From Desmodus rotundus (Eukaryota; Chordata; Mammalia; Chiroptera; Phyllostomidae): DNA of 64,000 nucleotides. Below, in pieces: positions 21,836 through 34,022 of this stretch. Every line of letters starts with the position of its first letter. The first letter of the stretch is position 1. The stretch lies in contig NC_071394.1 in assembly GCF_022682495.2 (NCBI RefSeq), positions 30,538,470 to 30,602,469 of the forward strand. Reading direction: 5' to 3'. The notes beneath the pieces are model-generated. The model was not told where the DNA came from. It was given only the letters and a program-made list of their open reading frames with translations, and did no database searches. The translations under genes were made by a program, and so were the position numbers.

Positions 21836-24667
21836 GTTTGCTGAAGGAAGGTTGCCTGAAGATCTGGGTGGCGGGTGGGGAGAGATTCCAAATATCTGGA
21901 TTTTGCTTAAATGTTACTGGATGAGTCTCTCTAGTCCATCAATTCTGATTTCTCCCACACACACAGACTTAAGACACAGGAAGTTTGCAAAGGGGAAAGG
22001 TGTAATTCCACAGAGGTTTTCCATCTCTGACTTCTGTGTTTCTGTAACTCTTATAGGTAATAAACCAGTATTGAAAAGAAGGAAGGGGTTGAAACTAGCA
22101 CGAGGAAATAACAGATTCTTTCTCTGGACTTGAGTTTAATGCTGAACACTTAGGCAAACTATCAGAAATACAAATCCTAGATTGACTGAGACAGGATGTA
22201 GGTTCCATCAAAACTTAAGCTTTTTCTTTCCCACTGCAATGTCTGTAGACTTTCAAATAAGAGTTTAGAATTCGAGGGAGTGCTTTTCCAAATGGGAGCC
22301 GACAGGTTTTCAAGATGTGCTCTACTTATACTCCTTATTGGAGGGAAATACCTGACTCTTTATACCTGCCTGAGTTAATAAATTATATTCTTGTTGACAG
22401 GAAGAATAATAGTTTTGTAGTAAATAAGCATACTTTTTTTGTTTAAAAAGTCCACTCTGTTTCCCTACTTCATTTTCATATACAATACACACTTTATTTT
22501 AGACAGACATTTAAAAGGAAAGATATATACCTAGTACTTTAAAGTAAATTATACATTTTCTGGTGCCAGAGCACACAGATGGTCCATTTACCACTTCAGG
22601 GGAATTGCCACTGTTTTTGAAGCAGTAAAACTTTGTTATTCTCACTTTTTTTAACTTCCTATTCTCTTTTATGATACTCACTAATATTATGAAATTCTCC
22701 AGACATTTGGGAAGCCATTAAAAAGTAGAGAAATTTTCTGTTCTCTATAGAATGTGGATTGAATGTTTGTTTTCAAGCCAAACAGGTGTGTCGAAAAGGG
22801 AGGCAAAGGGATTTACACTTCTTTAGTAATGTGGCCTTCTGTTCAAAGGTAGGCGCACCAATGTCAAATCACTTCAATTAGTCACTTGCAAATATCAGGA
22901 ACTCAAGGACTGTTGGTTGGTTGATTGATTATTTGGTTAATGAAACAAGTTCAGCTTGTTTCCTTGGTTTGGACCCCAGGAGTTCTAGGGAAATTAGAAG
23001 AGATAAAGAATACCAGAGACTCAGATAATTGGAGACATAATCATCTCACGAACAGTGTTAAATGTCATATTTTGCAAAATGATGACAAAGAAGTAGTTTA
23101 AGGTGTCCCTTCTGAATCCCAGATATTCTTTCAAGTTGATTATATAAAATATTTAACAATGCTTGGAATTTGTATTAAATATAAAAGTCTAGGTGTGGAT
23201 ACATTCATAAGCAGACATGAGTCAATCACATAACTAAACACAATTTCAAAAGAAGATTAGAGAAAAAAACAAAAAGATACTCACGCTTTCAGAAATATTT
23301 TTAATAAATATCTATTCTGCAACAATTATTTTTCAGTCAAGGTCTGGATCCTGGAAATACCACACTCAATGAGGAACATGTAGTATGTGCTTTCATAAAG
23401 TAAGGAGGAGGTAATACAAAAAGTAGGGAGGGAGTTCCAAACAGAGATTAGAGGAGTGAAACTGCACCAGTGAAAACGTAGTGAGATTAAAGCAACTTCT
23501 CTTATTTTCAATATCATTTTGTTTCATTAGTTAATGCAAAGAAGTACAGTTATAAACCATAAATTAGTTATTAAAGGAATTGAGATTGCATAAGTGGTTG
23601 GACTAAAGAAAATGAAATAAAATTAGTACTTAGGCATCTTATCAAAATGGAAACTAAGATTTTCTTCATTGGTCCTCTGCCATAATCCTTCACTCTCTCA
23701 TATGCACTGTTGCTGAAACATACAAACAAACAAACAAAAAAGAAAACAGAGAAATGATGGATGGATGGATGGATGGTTAGCTGCTTGAAATGGTTGGTTG
23801 CTTGATCTTGCTGAGGTAAGGTGAACTCTATCAATGCTATGCAAACCCTTTTGAGTACCTAGGTGTGCACTAAAAATAATTCTCTCGTCCTACTGCAGTA
23901 TCTGTTCCACAGTGGAGAACAATTTAACAATTCTTGAAGTTTCATCAGACGGTCTTTTGCCAGCACTTAGAGATAATTTCTCCATGTTTCTACAAAGGCT
24001 TTAGTCCACACACGTGTCCCTCTTCTTCCTGTTTTCTCTTTACATATATAGTCCCTTTGCTAACATTTTGCTTTACCCTGGCATATACACTTGTGAATAT
24101 ATTTATTTTTACAGAAACTCTGTGCTTCATGGATTGTCCAGGTACCAAAGAGGAGGCAACCCAACAATGACGATAACAAAGGGCAAAAATCCACAAGGAA
24201 GGTCAATGAAAATGAGATCGTGTAACGTAATTTTTATAGTCATGTAGCGAAACTCTGTATTTTTTATAGTCAACAAATTCTACTCTTTGTGGCAATTCTG
24301 CAGTCGTTCAAAGACTGAAACAAGTGAAAACTCCAAGATTCCATTTAATCCAGTTTGAAAGCCTGCTCATTAGTGCTCGCTGGATGGTCCCTCTTTCTCT
24401 TCCTTTTGCCCGTGCAGCCAGGCCAGTCAAAGGCAGGTATGGTCCACTGCTGACCCCGCACACCGAAAGGAGGTAAACAGATATGAAATATTTACAGTTA
24501 GGAAATATTTGCATTAGTGCAAATTAAAGGGCTTAGTAGCATCACAGATTTAAAGTGAGAAGTTGTCCTTGCTCAGCAGAGTCTCTCAGAATTATCTGCT
24601 GACCTATGACAAAGCCCATCATTCAACCATGATGGAAAAAAGTCCAAACAGGTAAAGCCTGGCTGAT
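21836..24667. other. Unassigned sequence
   Basis: A 2.8-kb stretch with no repeat or exon I can name. It includes a short (ATGG)n microsatellite (listed separately), a (CAAA)n run near 23723-23740 and a GGTT/GATT run near 22914-22930. Open frames here are short and overlap on both strands. Confidence 0.4.
23755..23776 (+). repeat. (ATGG)n microsatellite
   Basis: Five perfect copies of a four-base unit read as atgg, followed by a partial copy ('atggtt'). Confidence 0.95.
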
Positions 24668-24792
24668 CTGCCCAATACCATAGCCACTAACCACACGTGG
24701 CTAATAACATCAATTAAAATTTTTTTTAAATTTAAAGTTCAGTTAGCCACACTAGCCCCATTTCAAGTGTTTGGTAACCATAGATGGTCACG
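24668..24792 (+). mobile_element. hAT-type nonautonomous element, MER3/MER33-like
   Basis: 'atagccactaaccacacgtg', 'gctaataacatcaattaaaa', 'aagttcagttagccacacta' and 'catttcaagtgtttggtaac' match the widespread 'agccacatgtggctatt...' hAT element. The exact MER number is uncertain. Confidence 0.55.
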
Positions 24793-24924
24793 ATCTTAGG
24801 CAGTACCGGTCACCTGCCGTCATCTCAGAACTTTTCATTGAACACTACTGTGCAGCCTTCTGAAGAGGTTCTGCTCCTTACCTGCAGGAGAGAAAATGAG
24901 ACTTCAAAAAATCCTATAGGATTA

Positions 24925-26082
24925 AAAAACAAAACACGTACAACCAAGAGGACTCTACCCAGCAAGGCTATCATTGAGAATGAAAGAGAGATCAAGATTT
25001 TCCCAGACAAGCAAAAGCTAAAGGAGTTCATCATCATTAAACTGGCATTAGAGAAATGTTAAAGGGAATTAAGTGGGAAAGAAAAGGGCAAAACTGGAAA
25101 TAAGAAAACATACAAAAGGAAAATAAATCTCACTAGTAAAGGCAAACATACAGTAAAGATGGCAGACCAACCACTTATAAGTCTAGTATGAAAATGGCAG
25201 TAAGTACATACCGATCAATTACTTTAAGTATAAATTGACTAAGTGCTCCATTGACAAAACATAGGGCGACTGAATAGATACAAAAAAAACCTTACACATG
25301 TGCTGCAGATTGAAAGACACGCTCAGACTGAAACTAAAGTGATGGAAAACGTATTTCATGAAAATATAAAGAAAAACAGAGTTGGGATAGCAATACTTAT
25401 ATTAGACAAAATAGACTTTAAAACAAAGGCTTTAACAACAAAGCAGGGTCCACCAATTCCACTTCTGGGCAGTTACCTAAAGAAAACAAAACACTAATTC
25501 AAAAAGATATATGCACCTGTATGGACACTGAAGTGTTATGTAACAATAGCCGAGACGTGGAAGAAATCTAGGTGTTCATGAATAGATGGATGGACAAAGA
25601 AGTGGATATATGTGTACCCGTGTGTATATAACACTCAGCCATGAAAAAGAATGGAATCTCGCCATTTGCGACAACATGGATTGACCTGGAGGGTATTATG
25701 CTAAGTGAAATAAATCAGAGAAAAACAAAGACTGTGTCATTTCATTTGTGTGTGAAATCTTAAAAACTAAACAAATCAACAAACAAAACAAATAGACTCA
25801 CAGATAAAGAAAAACTGATAGTTGCCAGAGGGTTGGGCACTGGGGGTAGGGGCAAAAAGGGGAAGGGGACCAGGGGGCACAAACTTATAACATGTCATGG
25901 TGGTGTAAAGTTCAGCACAGGGAGTACAGTCAATAATACCACAGTAAGTTTGTATGGTGACAGATGGCTAGTGGACTTTTTGTGGTTATCTCTTTGTAAG
26001 GTGCATAAATGTGAAGTCTCACTATGTCATACACCTGAAATGAATGTAATATTGTATGTCAACTATACTTTAATTAAAAAGA
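24925..26082 (+). mobile_element. LINE-1 with a large internal ORF2 deletion
   Basis: Three parts are collinear with L1. 24925-25065 is the ORF1 C-terminal end (aagaggactctacccagcaa, gacaagcaaaagctaaagga). About 25230-25440 is the start of ORF2, the endonuclease N-terminus; the frame at 25300-25497 reads ...VGIAILILDKIDFKTKA, the family pattern. From about 25445 it jumps to late ORF2 (ttccacttctgggcagttac) and runs through the 3' UTR to 'tcaactatactttaattaaa'. The reverse transcriptase portion, roughly 2.9 kb, is missing. No copy of it lies elsewhere in this window in a position suggesting a rearrangement. Confidence 0.8.
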
Positions 26083-27559
26083 GCTTTACATTCCAGAATA
26101 AAAACTAGACAGGAGAACAAAATTGTATTTGTTTCTGTGTATTTCTTGCAAGTTTTCAGTACCCATCCCCAAACTGGAAACCATTATGTTAATGTTCTCC
26201 CTCCCTCTCTTTCTCTTTCATTTGGAATTTGTCTACTTGTACTGCTCAAACCCACCTCCTTAAGCTCTGCGTCTCAAACGCTTTTTCACCTTCCCTGGGC
26301 CAAGCTCAGGCCTGCCTCCCAGCATTACCTATGCTTCCTACCAAGTCAGCTGGATCTTGTTTTGTTTTCTCATCATAACAATACATTTTTTTCATTCAGA
26401 AAGAAAGGTTTTTCCCATGGAACCCAGTATATTCCATACAGAGCAAGAGAAGGAAGCAGGCACTTAAAATAATTGAATTCATTAAACTGTGCCATAGCAA
26501 ACATTTTGCAGACTTCCCTCCCCTCCCCCAACCATATCTAACCCCAGTAATAAGTAAATACGTAGTCATACTATATCAGCCTAATAAGAAATAAATTCAT
26601 GATTACATGAAAGTCAAGCTTTTCCTTTAAGTTTTTTGATCTGACATGAAGAAAATATTAAAACTAAATTTCACATTGTATTCTTTTGGGCAAGGGTTTC
26701 TCTTATCCAAATATACCTTTTGAAGCCAGTGGAAAGGACTTGCTGATAAATGTTTCAACACCACGCTTTATTAAAACAAGTTATTTCTATTGTTTACTAT
26801 GTGGGTAGACCCTGATGAAAAGCAGATCTTCACCAGTGCATTTTTGTCCAAATTCCTTACCTTTCTGTTTACAAAAGAAAATGAAGACCTTTCAGGGCTA
26901 TTTGTCACCGTACCCTAGTAGCCAACAATGCACACTGCCAACTGCTGAAGGTTTCACTTCCTAATTAACTTCGCTAAAGCGCAAGCACTATCTGAAAACA
27001 CAAAGCTTTCCCATTCAACCTTCCCTCATTCCACTCGGCTTAGTCCCAGTAGGAGGACGAGTGTGTTGAGCAAAAAGTCCTCAAGTGGGGTTGGAATCAT
27101 CCTGCACACACACAGAGTAATCTGAGAAGGCTTTCTGGAGGACAAATTAGTTATCTACTTCATTTAAAACCTTTTCAAAGGATTACAACATTAAGGCAGT
27201 CCTGCTCCAAACCCATGCCCAAATGTTGAAGTTATTATTCTCAAACATACTTATTTCTTTCATTCCCAAGGTGAGATTCATTTTCACATAATCACTAACA
27301 ATATTTCCCAGACTTTGGCTGAGGGATTCCAGATCACACTTGCACACAAGATCTCAGCGTATTAGTATTGCTGAACTTTAAATAGAATCATTATTATTAG
27401 AAGAAGTAGAATTTTCTTTTAAATCCTTGTTTGATTTTTGTGTTTGTAACAAAATCCACCCCACTAAAGAAATAAGTAACTATTCAAGTATCCTGCACTT
27501 ACCGTGCTACTGTCCATTCTGAGCAAAAAATTTGGATGTGTTTGTATAAAATGCAGTGC
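26083..27559. other. Unassigned sequence
   Basis: No repeat or exon recognised. Frame 26137-26472 (111 codons) overlaps C/T-rich text and has no domain signature. Confidence 0.4.
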
Positions 27560-27705
27560 TGTGGTCATTTTACATGCTTTCTCATAGATGCAGGGAACAT
27601 TTTGTCCATTTTACAGGAAAAGGAAATAAGGAATGGGAAAGTTATGTCACCAACCTCGAATTGCACAATCTGTCAATCATGAAAACGAGAAATCTGACTT
27701 TCAAT
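27560..27705 (-). repeat. Possible MIR fragment, antisense
   Basis: 'ttgtccattttacaggaaaa' and 'ggaaataaggaatgggaaag' resemble the reverse MIR core (ccattttacagatgaggaaa / ctgaggctcagagag). Weak match. Confidence 0.4.
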
Positions 27706-27825
27706 GAAGAACATGTGTTTCAAAGGAAATTTCCTGTCTCAGCCTAACTTTAGTATATTCTACCCATCTTAGAGAAGAATCCAGAACAGTTTCTCAAGCA
27801 TCAAGTATTTATTCATTTCAGAATA

Positions 27826-28720
27826 TCCTTAGACAACTCAACAGTAAACAAATAATCCAATTTTAAAAATGGGCAGAGGACCTAAACAAACACTTCTAAG
27901 AAGGCATACAAGTGGCCAATAGATATATGAAGAGATGCTCAAATTCGCTAGCTATTAGGAAATGCACATCAAAACTACAATGAGATACCACCTCACACCT
28001 GTTAGACTATCTATTATCAACAGGTAGTAAAAAAGTATTGGACAGGTTGTGAAGAAAAAAGGAACCCTCATTCACTGCAGGTAGGAATGTAAACTGGTAC
28101 AGCCTCTAACAAAAAGAGTATGGAGATATCTCAAAAAATTAAGAATAGAGTTACCATATGACCCAGCAACCCTTCTTCTGGGTATCTAGCAAAAACCCTG
28201 AAAATATTTGGTAGGAAAGATATATGCACCCCTACGTTCATTGCAGCATTATTCATGGTGACCAAGACATGGAGACAACCAAAGTGTCCCTCAATAGATG
28301 ACTGGATAAAAAGACGTGGCACAGCTATACAAGGGACTACTACTCAGCCACAAGAAAAGATGAAATACTGCCATTTTTGGTAACATGGATGGATCTTGAA
28401 AATGCAAGCAAAATAAATTAGGCAGAAAAAGTCAAGAACCATGTGATTTCACCCACATGTGGGATATAAAACTGAAAGTAACAAATGAACAAACAAGAGA
28501 AACAATCAAACGAAAATTCATAGAAACAGACAACAGTATGGTGGTTACCAGACAGAAGGGGAATGGAAGGTAGAAAAGGATAAAGAGTGTCAAATATATG
28601 GTAACCAAAGATTTGACTTTGGTGGTGGGCACACAATGCAATACACAGGTGATGTATCGCAGAATTGTACACTTGAAACCTATATAACCAATGTTACCCC
28701 AATAAATTTAATTTTTGAAA
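27826..28720 (+). mobile_element. LINE-1, late ORF2 plus 3' UTR
   Basis: It starts in 'gacaactcaacagtaaacaa' and follows L1 without a large gap: 'ggcagaggacctaaacaaac', 'atgagataccacctcacacc', 'ttaccatatgacccagcaac' (ORF2 C-terminus) and 'ggatggatcttgaaaatgca', then the 3' UTR to 'ccaatgttaccccaataaat'. Among the better preserved L1 copies here, but still interrupted by stops. Confidence 0.9.
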
Positions 28721-29059
28721 ATATCTTGAAATATCTGCAATGCTCTTATAATAACTATAAATAGTGAGATAAGAGTAACTGTCATACACCTAGCATTCCT
28801 GAATGCATGATTCTGACTTTCTTTCTGGTAAGACCACTTATTTCCATGGTTCACTTTTCCAGAAAACACAAATTGAGTCATGTAAAGCTTTGTCTTTTCT
28901 CTAGACCATATGCAGGTTACATCATTGAGCAGGTAGTGCAGGATCCATTTCCAGTTCCATAATATCCCCAACTCAACGGGGCTGCACAAGTCACCAGAAG
29001 TTACTGCATAATCATCTGCTTTTCACTAGTAAAATTACTTTGCAGAAAAGATTTTTTAA

Positions 29060-29163
29060 ATGTGAGGTAGGGGTGGATGGGGCAGGGGAGAGTGGTGGGG
29101 GGAAAATAGGGACAACTGTAGTTAAACAACAATAAAAAAAAATTTTAAAGAAGTATAAAAAAA
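29060..29163 (+). mobile_element. Bat-type LINE-1 3' terminus, very short
   Basis: 'gggacaactgtagttaaaca' followed by 'acaataaaaaaaaa' is the L1 3' end seen again at 55030-55135. Only about 100 bp inserted (severe 5' truncation). It ends exactly where the unexplained 202-codon minus frame begins. Confidence 0.7.
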
Positions 29164-29772
29164 TCACACAGTTCTTTCCAATAACCCAAAATACCTATCA
29201 GAGAAAAGTGAAGTGGCAGGGGACAGTGAGCTTAGTACCAGAGGGCCGCTGGAAGACTGAACACAATGCAAGGGTATTGAATCAAGGGTAGATTCAAGTA
29301 GGGGGTTATTGTCACTGGGTCTTAGTGCCAGTTGGTCATAGGGAAAAGCCCAAGTGAAATCCTGTAACTCGAGTGTCAGGAAAGAATGCCCATCTGGGCG
29401 AAATGCCTGGAGACCAGTGGCTGGACTCACACACAGAGCCTTTTCTTGGACAGGTCTTCTCTGGCAATTACTTATCTGCTGACTTGGAAATTTAAAGACA
29501 AAAGTAAAGTTCGTTTTCTCGGGAAAGCCATGGAAGGGAAAAGACTCAGATCTTGAAGTCAAATGCACATGATCCTCTTCCTTAAAGGATGCTTTGACAG
29601 GCCGGCTGGGTCTAAGCTGCCGGGCTGCTGCCCTAAACAGAGCAGCCGTTTGTACAGGAGAAGCAGCAATGACACTAATAATCCGTGATCTTTGTAGGGG
29701 CAATCCGGTTGCTCTCCAGGTCAGCTTAATTTGACGATGACTGCGAGGGGGAGGACTCTCAAGGACTGTCAA
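29164..29772 (-). other. Open frame of 202 codons, unidentified
   Basis: One uninterrupted minus-strand frame. The translation starts MTVLESPPPRSHRQIKLTWR; it is rich in Ser, Pro and Leu with no membrane segment, zinc finger or enzyme motif that I can see. The DNA is more GC-rich than its surroundings and keeps about ten CpGs in 600 bases, more than the decayed repeats nearby. A plausible splice-acceptor-like cag lies upstream on the minus strand (about 29783). Against it, a frame of 232 codons elsewhere in this window runs through L1 sequence, so length alone proves nothing. It could be an exon, a processed pseudogene, part of an unlisted repeat or chance. Confidence 0.25.
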
Positions 29773-31234
29773 GAATAAACCAGCCTTGCTGTAAGTGAGA
29801 ATCTGAACAATTATTTATCTAAACATTCTCATGTAGAATAGTTGTCCTGCTGTCTTTGTTGAAGCCTCGCCTAGCTAAATATTTGAGAAAATGTCTAATC
29901 CCACCTGAGCCACATTTTATTCTAGGATATACACATTGCCAAGATGTAAAGGAATAACTATGGGTAAAATTGTTGTGCAGGTCCTTTAACTAAACAAGAA
30001 GCAAAAGGAAGGGAAGATGAAAGAATTTGGAATCATGGGGCTGATTATATAATAGCCAAAATAAAGTTTGCTTTCCAGTGTCAACTAAGTGCAAACTCTG
30101 TCTTCCCGGATGAAAGTGCAACTTGGACTCTAAGCTTTACACTTGGATGTTATTTTCAGCAGATCTTAAGCAGGTGAAGGAAGTAATTAAGAGACAGTAA
30201 CGTTCACCTGTCTAAAGCTTGAGTGCGGCAACAGAGGAAGGGAGTCAGAAAAAAGAAATGCCTCTATTTGGTTATGGGAGATATAATGGAACTAGATGTG
30301 AAAGACACCAGGGATAGACTGGGCTGATAACAGGAGCAGGAGCCAGGGCATACGGGAGGTGAGGCTTGGTGAGCCAGCTATTGGGCTCACACTGTGTAAG
30401 TACAGGAGGAGACCTTGGGAACGTTATAAAAATGTTCAAGTACAAAGGTTAGATTTGAAGCCTGTGAGGTGATCTGATAGAGAACATGGAAGGAATCAGG
30501 CACCAGATAATTTAACCTGGATGGTGTGGTCCTGTGTCAGTGAGCTTCTGTGAACTCAAATCCAGATCCACAGCTCTTGCCATGGGGAACAAATTAATAA
30601 TTGACAATTGATTTACCTAATTAGAAATAATGCTTTCAGGTGCCAAGTGGGAGATGGAAAAGAGAATCAAACTAATTTCTGAGGTCAGGCAAAAATTTCA
30701 TGTGCTAGTACACACTGCAAAACTCAGCATTTTTTTTTCAGAACAATGAAGACATATATCAGCCCACAGAAATTAACATCAGCATCTCGACTTACTTGGA
30801 AATAAGTTACATAAAAATCATGATCAAGTAGAAGAAACACAACAATGTCAGATGATGTGCTTTTAAATATATCAAGGTATTAATACCTGCCCTTTGCTAT
30901 AATTTATAAATTTTGTTTATAAAAAGCAGTCCATGTGATGAGATATCAGTGTTGATTCTAAGATGTTGAAGAGAAATAATAGTAAATTTTATGCAGATGA
31001 ACACTAACACAGAACAATGTTGATAAAGAGAATAATAAGGGGAGAAATAAAAATAGATAGAATATAATAATGGTGTCTAAGGTCAAAACAGGAGGAGAAA
31101 ATGGTAACATATTAGTCACTGCTCCTTCAGGTATTCTGCTAAAAGTCACTATGTAAAATTTTTTTTGAAAAAAAATCACAAATTACAATATCCTTCACTG
31201 AAAAGGTATCCATTTCAGTACCCCACACTCCCCC
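29773..31234. other. Unassigned sequence
   Basis: No repeat or exon recognised in 1.46 kb. 30200-30550 is purine-rich without a repeat unit. Confidence 0.4.
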
Positions 31235-31390
31235 TGTGACACTGATCACATTTTATTATACTCACTTGCTTAACGTCCTTCTTTGCTAAGTGCTACCCTC
31301 TATGAGGTCAAGGTCCTGGTTGATTTTATTCACCACTGTATTTCTGGCTTCTGGAGCTTTGCCTGACACTGTACATGCTAAATAAATTTA
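31235..31390 (+). repeat. LINE-2 3' end
   Basis: 'aagtgctaccctctatgagg', 'tcaaggtcctggttgatttt', 'tattcaccactgtatttctg' and 'acatgctaaataaatttaag' follow the L2 3' end (ctccttgagggcaggg / tgttcactgctgtatcccc / tcaataaatgt). The TGAA tail is replaced by the purine run that follows. Confidence 0.6.
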
Positions 31391-31551
31391 AGGGGAGAGA
31401 AAAGGAGGAAGGAGGAAGGAAGGAAGGAAGGAAGGAAGGAAGGAAGGAAGGAAGGAAGGAAGGAAGGAAGGAAGGAAGGAAGAGAGGGAGGGAGGGAGGA
31501 AGGAAGGGGGGAAGGAAGGGGGGAAGGAAGGGAGAAAGGAAGAGAAAGGAA
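31390..31551 (+). repeat. 162-base polypurine tract with (GGAA)17 core
   Basis: Every base from 31390 to 31551 is A or G. Positions 31414-31481 are 17 perfect GGAA units, flanked by GGGA and AAGG variants. The minus strand translates to a Leu/Pro/Phe/Ser repeat of no meaning. Perfect core units indicate a high present mutation rate. Confidence 0.97.
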
Positions 31552-32327
31552 TGACATAATTTTAAGTAATAATCAAGGTACTTAATGTCTAAATAGTACA
31601 ATTCGATTTAAATAGAGTTATCTTTTGAATAATTTGACAGAGCTTCAACAACTGATATGCCTAGGGTTATGGTCATGCACACAGAAAACAGGGTTTGGGT
31701 GGTGGAATATAAAATGCATTGTAAAACTTTTGAAAAATAAGAATTCATGAATAAGATTTGAAATCTGATCACTAGGATAAGCTAATCAACTGAATGAATT
31801 AACTGAAATGATATGAGATTTAATAAAGTTAAAAACCAGACTATTTTGGTATTTACGTATTATGCAGTACCCTCTTACATTTCTGGAGAGTTCTTGTAAA
31901 GGAGTAAATTCATATGTAGAATTAGCCCATCTAGGGCAGTATGGTATTAGGGTAAAATCATTTGATTTAAGAGTCTTGGGGGTTTGGTCCTAATAATCCC
32001 ATAAACCAACTGAGTTGCAGGTTTTCTACCTTTGAAATGACCAAATTACTTTGAAAAGTAACAAATTATTTCTGAAGCCATTTTGAGTTATAAATATCTT
32101 TGATTTTAGGGCTTAGTGTTATATTTTAGTAAGAATACCAGTAAAACAACAATAATAAAGTAGGTCCTATTAATATACAGAGACTTGTATGGTACTAATT
32201 CTCTGCGCTGTGTCTATTAAAGGGAATTACCAAGTTTAGAGTTTAACACATAACAAAATGGCTATGTCTTAATGGTTCTATTAGTTTTTTAGCTTTCAGT
32301 TTTACATAAATATCACTTTTTTATCCA
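31552..32327. other. Unassigned sequence
   Basis: AT-rich with no repeat or exon recognised. Confidence 0.4.
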
Positions 32328-33525
32328 TTTTATTTATTTATTTATTTTTACTTTTTTAGTGCACATCTCTCTGACACATGGTCTGCGTATTGCATTGCGT
32401 GCCCACCACCCAAATTCAAATCACCTTCTGTTACCACGTACTTGACTGTCTTTACCCTTTACTACCCTCCCAGCCCCTTGCCTCTGGTAACCCCCATAGT
32501 GCTGTCTATGTCTATGAGTTTCCATTTCATATCTCACACGTGAGTAAAATCATGTGATTCTTAGCTTTTGCTGACTGACTTATTTAGCTTAGTATGAGAT
32601 TCTTGAGGTCCTCGTCATATGTATATATACTATGCACCACATCTTTATCCATTCATGCATCAGTGGCCACTTAAGTTGGTTTCATATCTTGACTATTGTA
32701 AATGATGCTGCAATAAACATGGGGGTGCGTATATCTTTTCAAATTAATGTTTTCTTTTTCTTTGGATAAATACCCAGAAGTGGAATTGCAAGATCATATG
32801 TTAGTTCTATTTTTAACTTTTTGAGGAACTCCATACTGTTTTCCGTAGTGACTGCACCAATTTACATTCCCACCAACAGTGCACAAGGGTTTCCTTTTCT
32901 CCAAATGTAGTCCCACATGTTTATTTTAGATTTTGTTGCCCTTACTTTTACTGTTAAATTTAAAAAGTCACTGCCAAGACCAGTGTCAAGGAGCTTACTG
33001 CCTATGTTTTCTTCTACAAGTTTTGTGGTCCCAGGTCTTATATTCATGTCTTTAATCCATTTTGAACTAATTTTGTGTATGGCATAAGTCAGTAATCCAG
33101 TTTCATTATTTTGCCTGCAGCTATTCAATTTTCCCATAACTATTGAAGAGACTTTCCTTTCCCCAGTGTATATTCTTGGTTCCTTTGTCATAAATTAATT
33201 GACCATATATGTGTGGGTTTATTTCTGTGTTGTCTATTGTTTTCCATTTAGGTATGTGTCTGTTTCTATGTCAATGCCATACTGTTTTGATTATTATAGC
33301 ATTGTACTATAGTTTAACATCAAGAGATATGATACTTCCAGCTTTGTTAATCTTTCTCAGGATTGCTTTGGCTATTCAGGGTCCATATAGATTTTAGAAT
33401 TTTTTTAAATTTCTTTGAAAAATGCCATTGTAATTTTGAGGAATTGCATTGAATCTGTAGATTGTTTTGTGTAGACTTTTAATGTTTAGCCATTCTAGTG
33501 GATGTACTGCTATCTCATTATTGAC
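32328..33525 (-). mobile_element. LINE-1, antisense, late ORF2 plus 3' UTR
   Basis: The T-rich start (ttttatttatttatttattt) is the complement of the poly(A) tail. It is followed by reversed 3' UTR (tctctgacacatggtctgcg) and the reverse complement of late ORF2 (ggataaatacccagaagtgg, atttacattcccaccaacag, tttaatccattttgaactaa, tctgtttctatgtcaatgcc). 5'-truncated near 33525. The 109-codon minus frame at 32862-33191 is the residue of ORF2 in its true orientation. Confidence 0.9.
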
Positions 33526-33824
33526 CCTTTATTTGGCTATAAAGTTTTTCTTAAATTAGTGACTTGTACTAGATTATCCCAATTCTTTCTCAACCCTCTC
33601 AGAATCCAAATGTAGCTAAAGGAATAATTCAAGTTGTGACCATTTATATGGATAAACATATTCTTTGATATAACAGGCAGAATCAGGATTTGAGTGATGA
33701 AATGAAAATAAAATTCTATACATTACTTTATGGTCAATGCTACATTTTATGTAGTAGTTATCCAAAGAAAAGTGGCTAGTTCTGAAGTTTTGCAATACCC
33801 CCTTTTTATAAATACTTTATAAAA
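33526..33824. other. Unassigned sequence
   Basis: AT-rich flank of the L1. Nothing recognised. Confidence 0.35.
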
Positions 33825-34022
33825 ACTTTATACATATGTACTTATATGTATATATATTTAAAGTATTTAAGTGTATTTTATAATACTTTATACATATATA
33901 CTTATATGTATATATATACACTTAAATATTTAAGTATGTATATATGTATGTATATATGTATAAGGTATTTAAGTATGTATATTTAAATACCTTATACATA
34001 TATAAATACTTTATATAAAGTA
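33825..34022. repeat. AT-rich palindromic tract with 60-bp periodicity
   Basis: A 34-base segment starting actttatacatatgtac (33825-33858) returns with one clear difference 60 bases later (33885-33918). At 33951-33972 and 33983-34004 there is a perfect 22-bp inverted repeat around a 10-base spacer, centred on 'gtataaggtatttaa' and its complement. Such AT-rich palindromes can extrude cruciforms and are often unstable. Confidence 0.85.

Noticed and set aside
23755..23776. CRISPR-like or other spaced repeat array
   Set aside because: No array of spaced direct repeats exists in the window; the short tandem repeats are ordinary microsatellites.
31326..31601. Leu/Pro/Ser/Phe repeat protein on the minus strand
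   Set aside because: Translation of the (GGAA)n tract; low complexity only. The same applies to 3611-3796 and 50267-50476.
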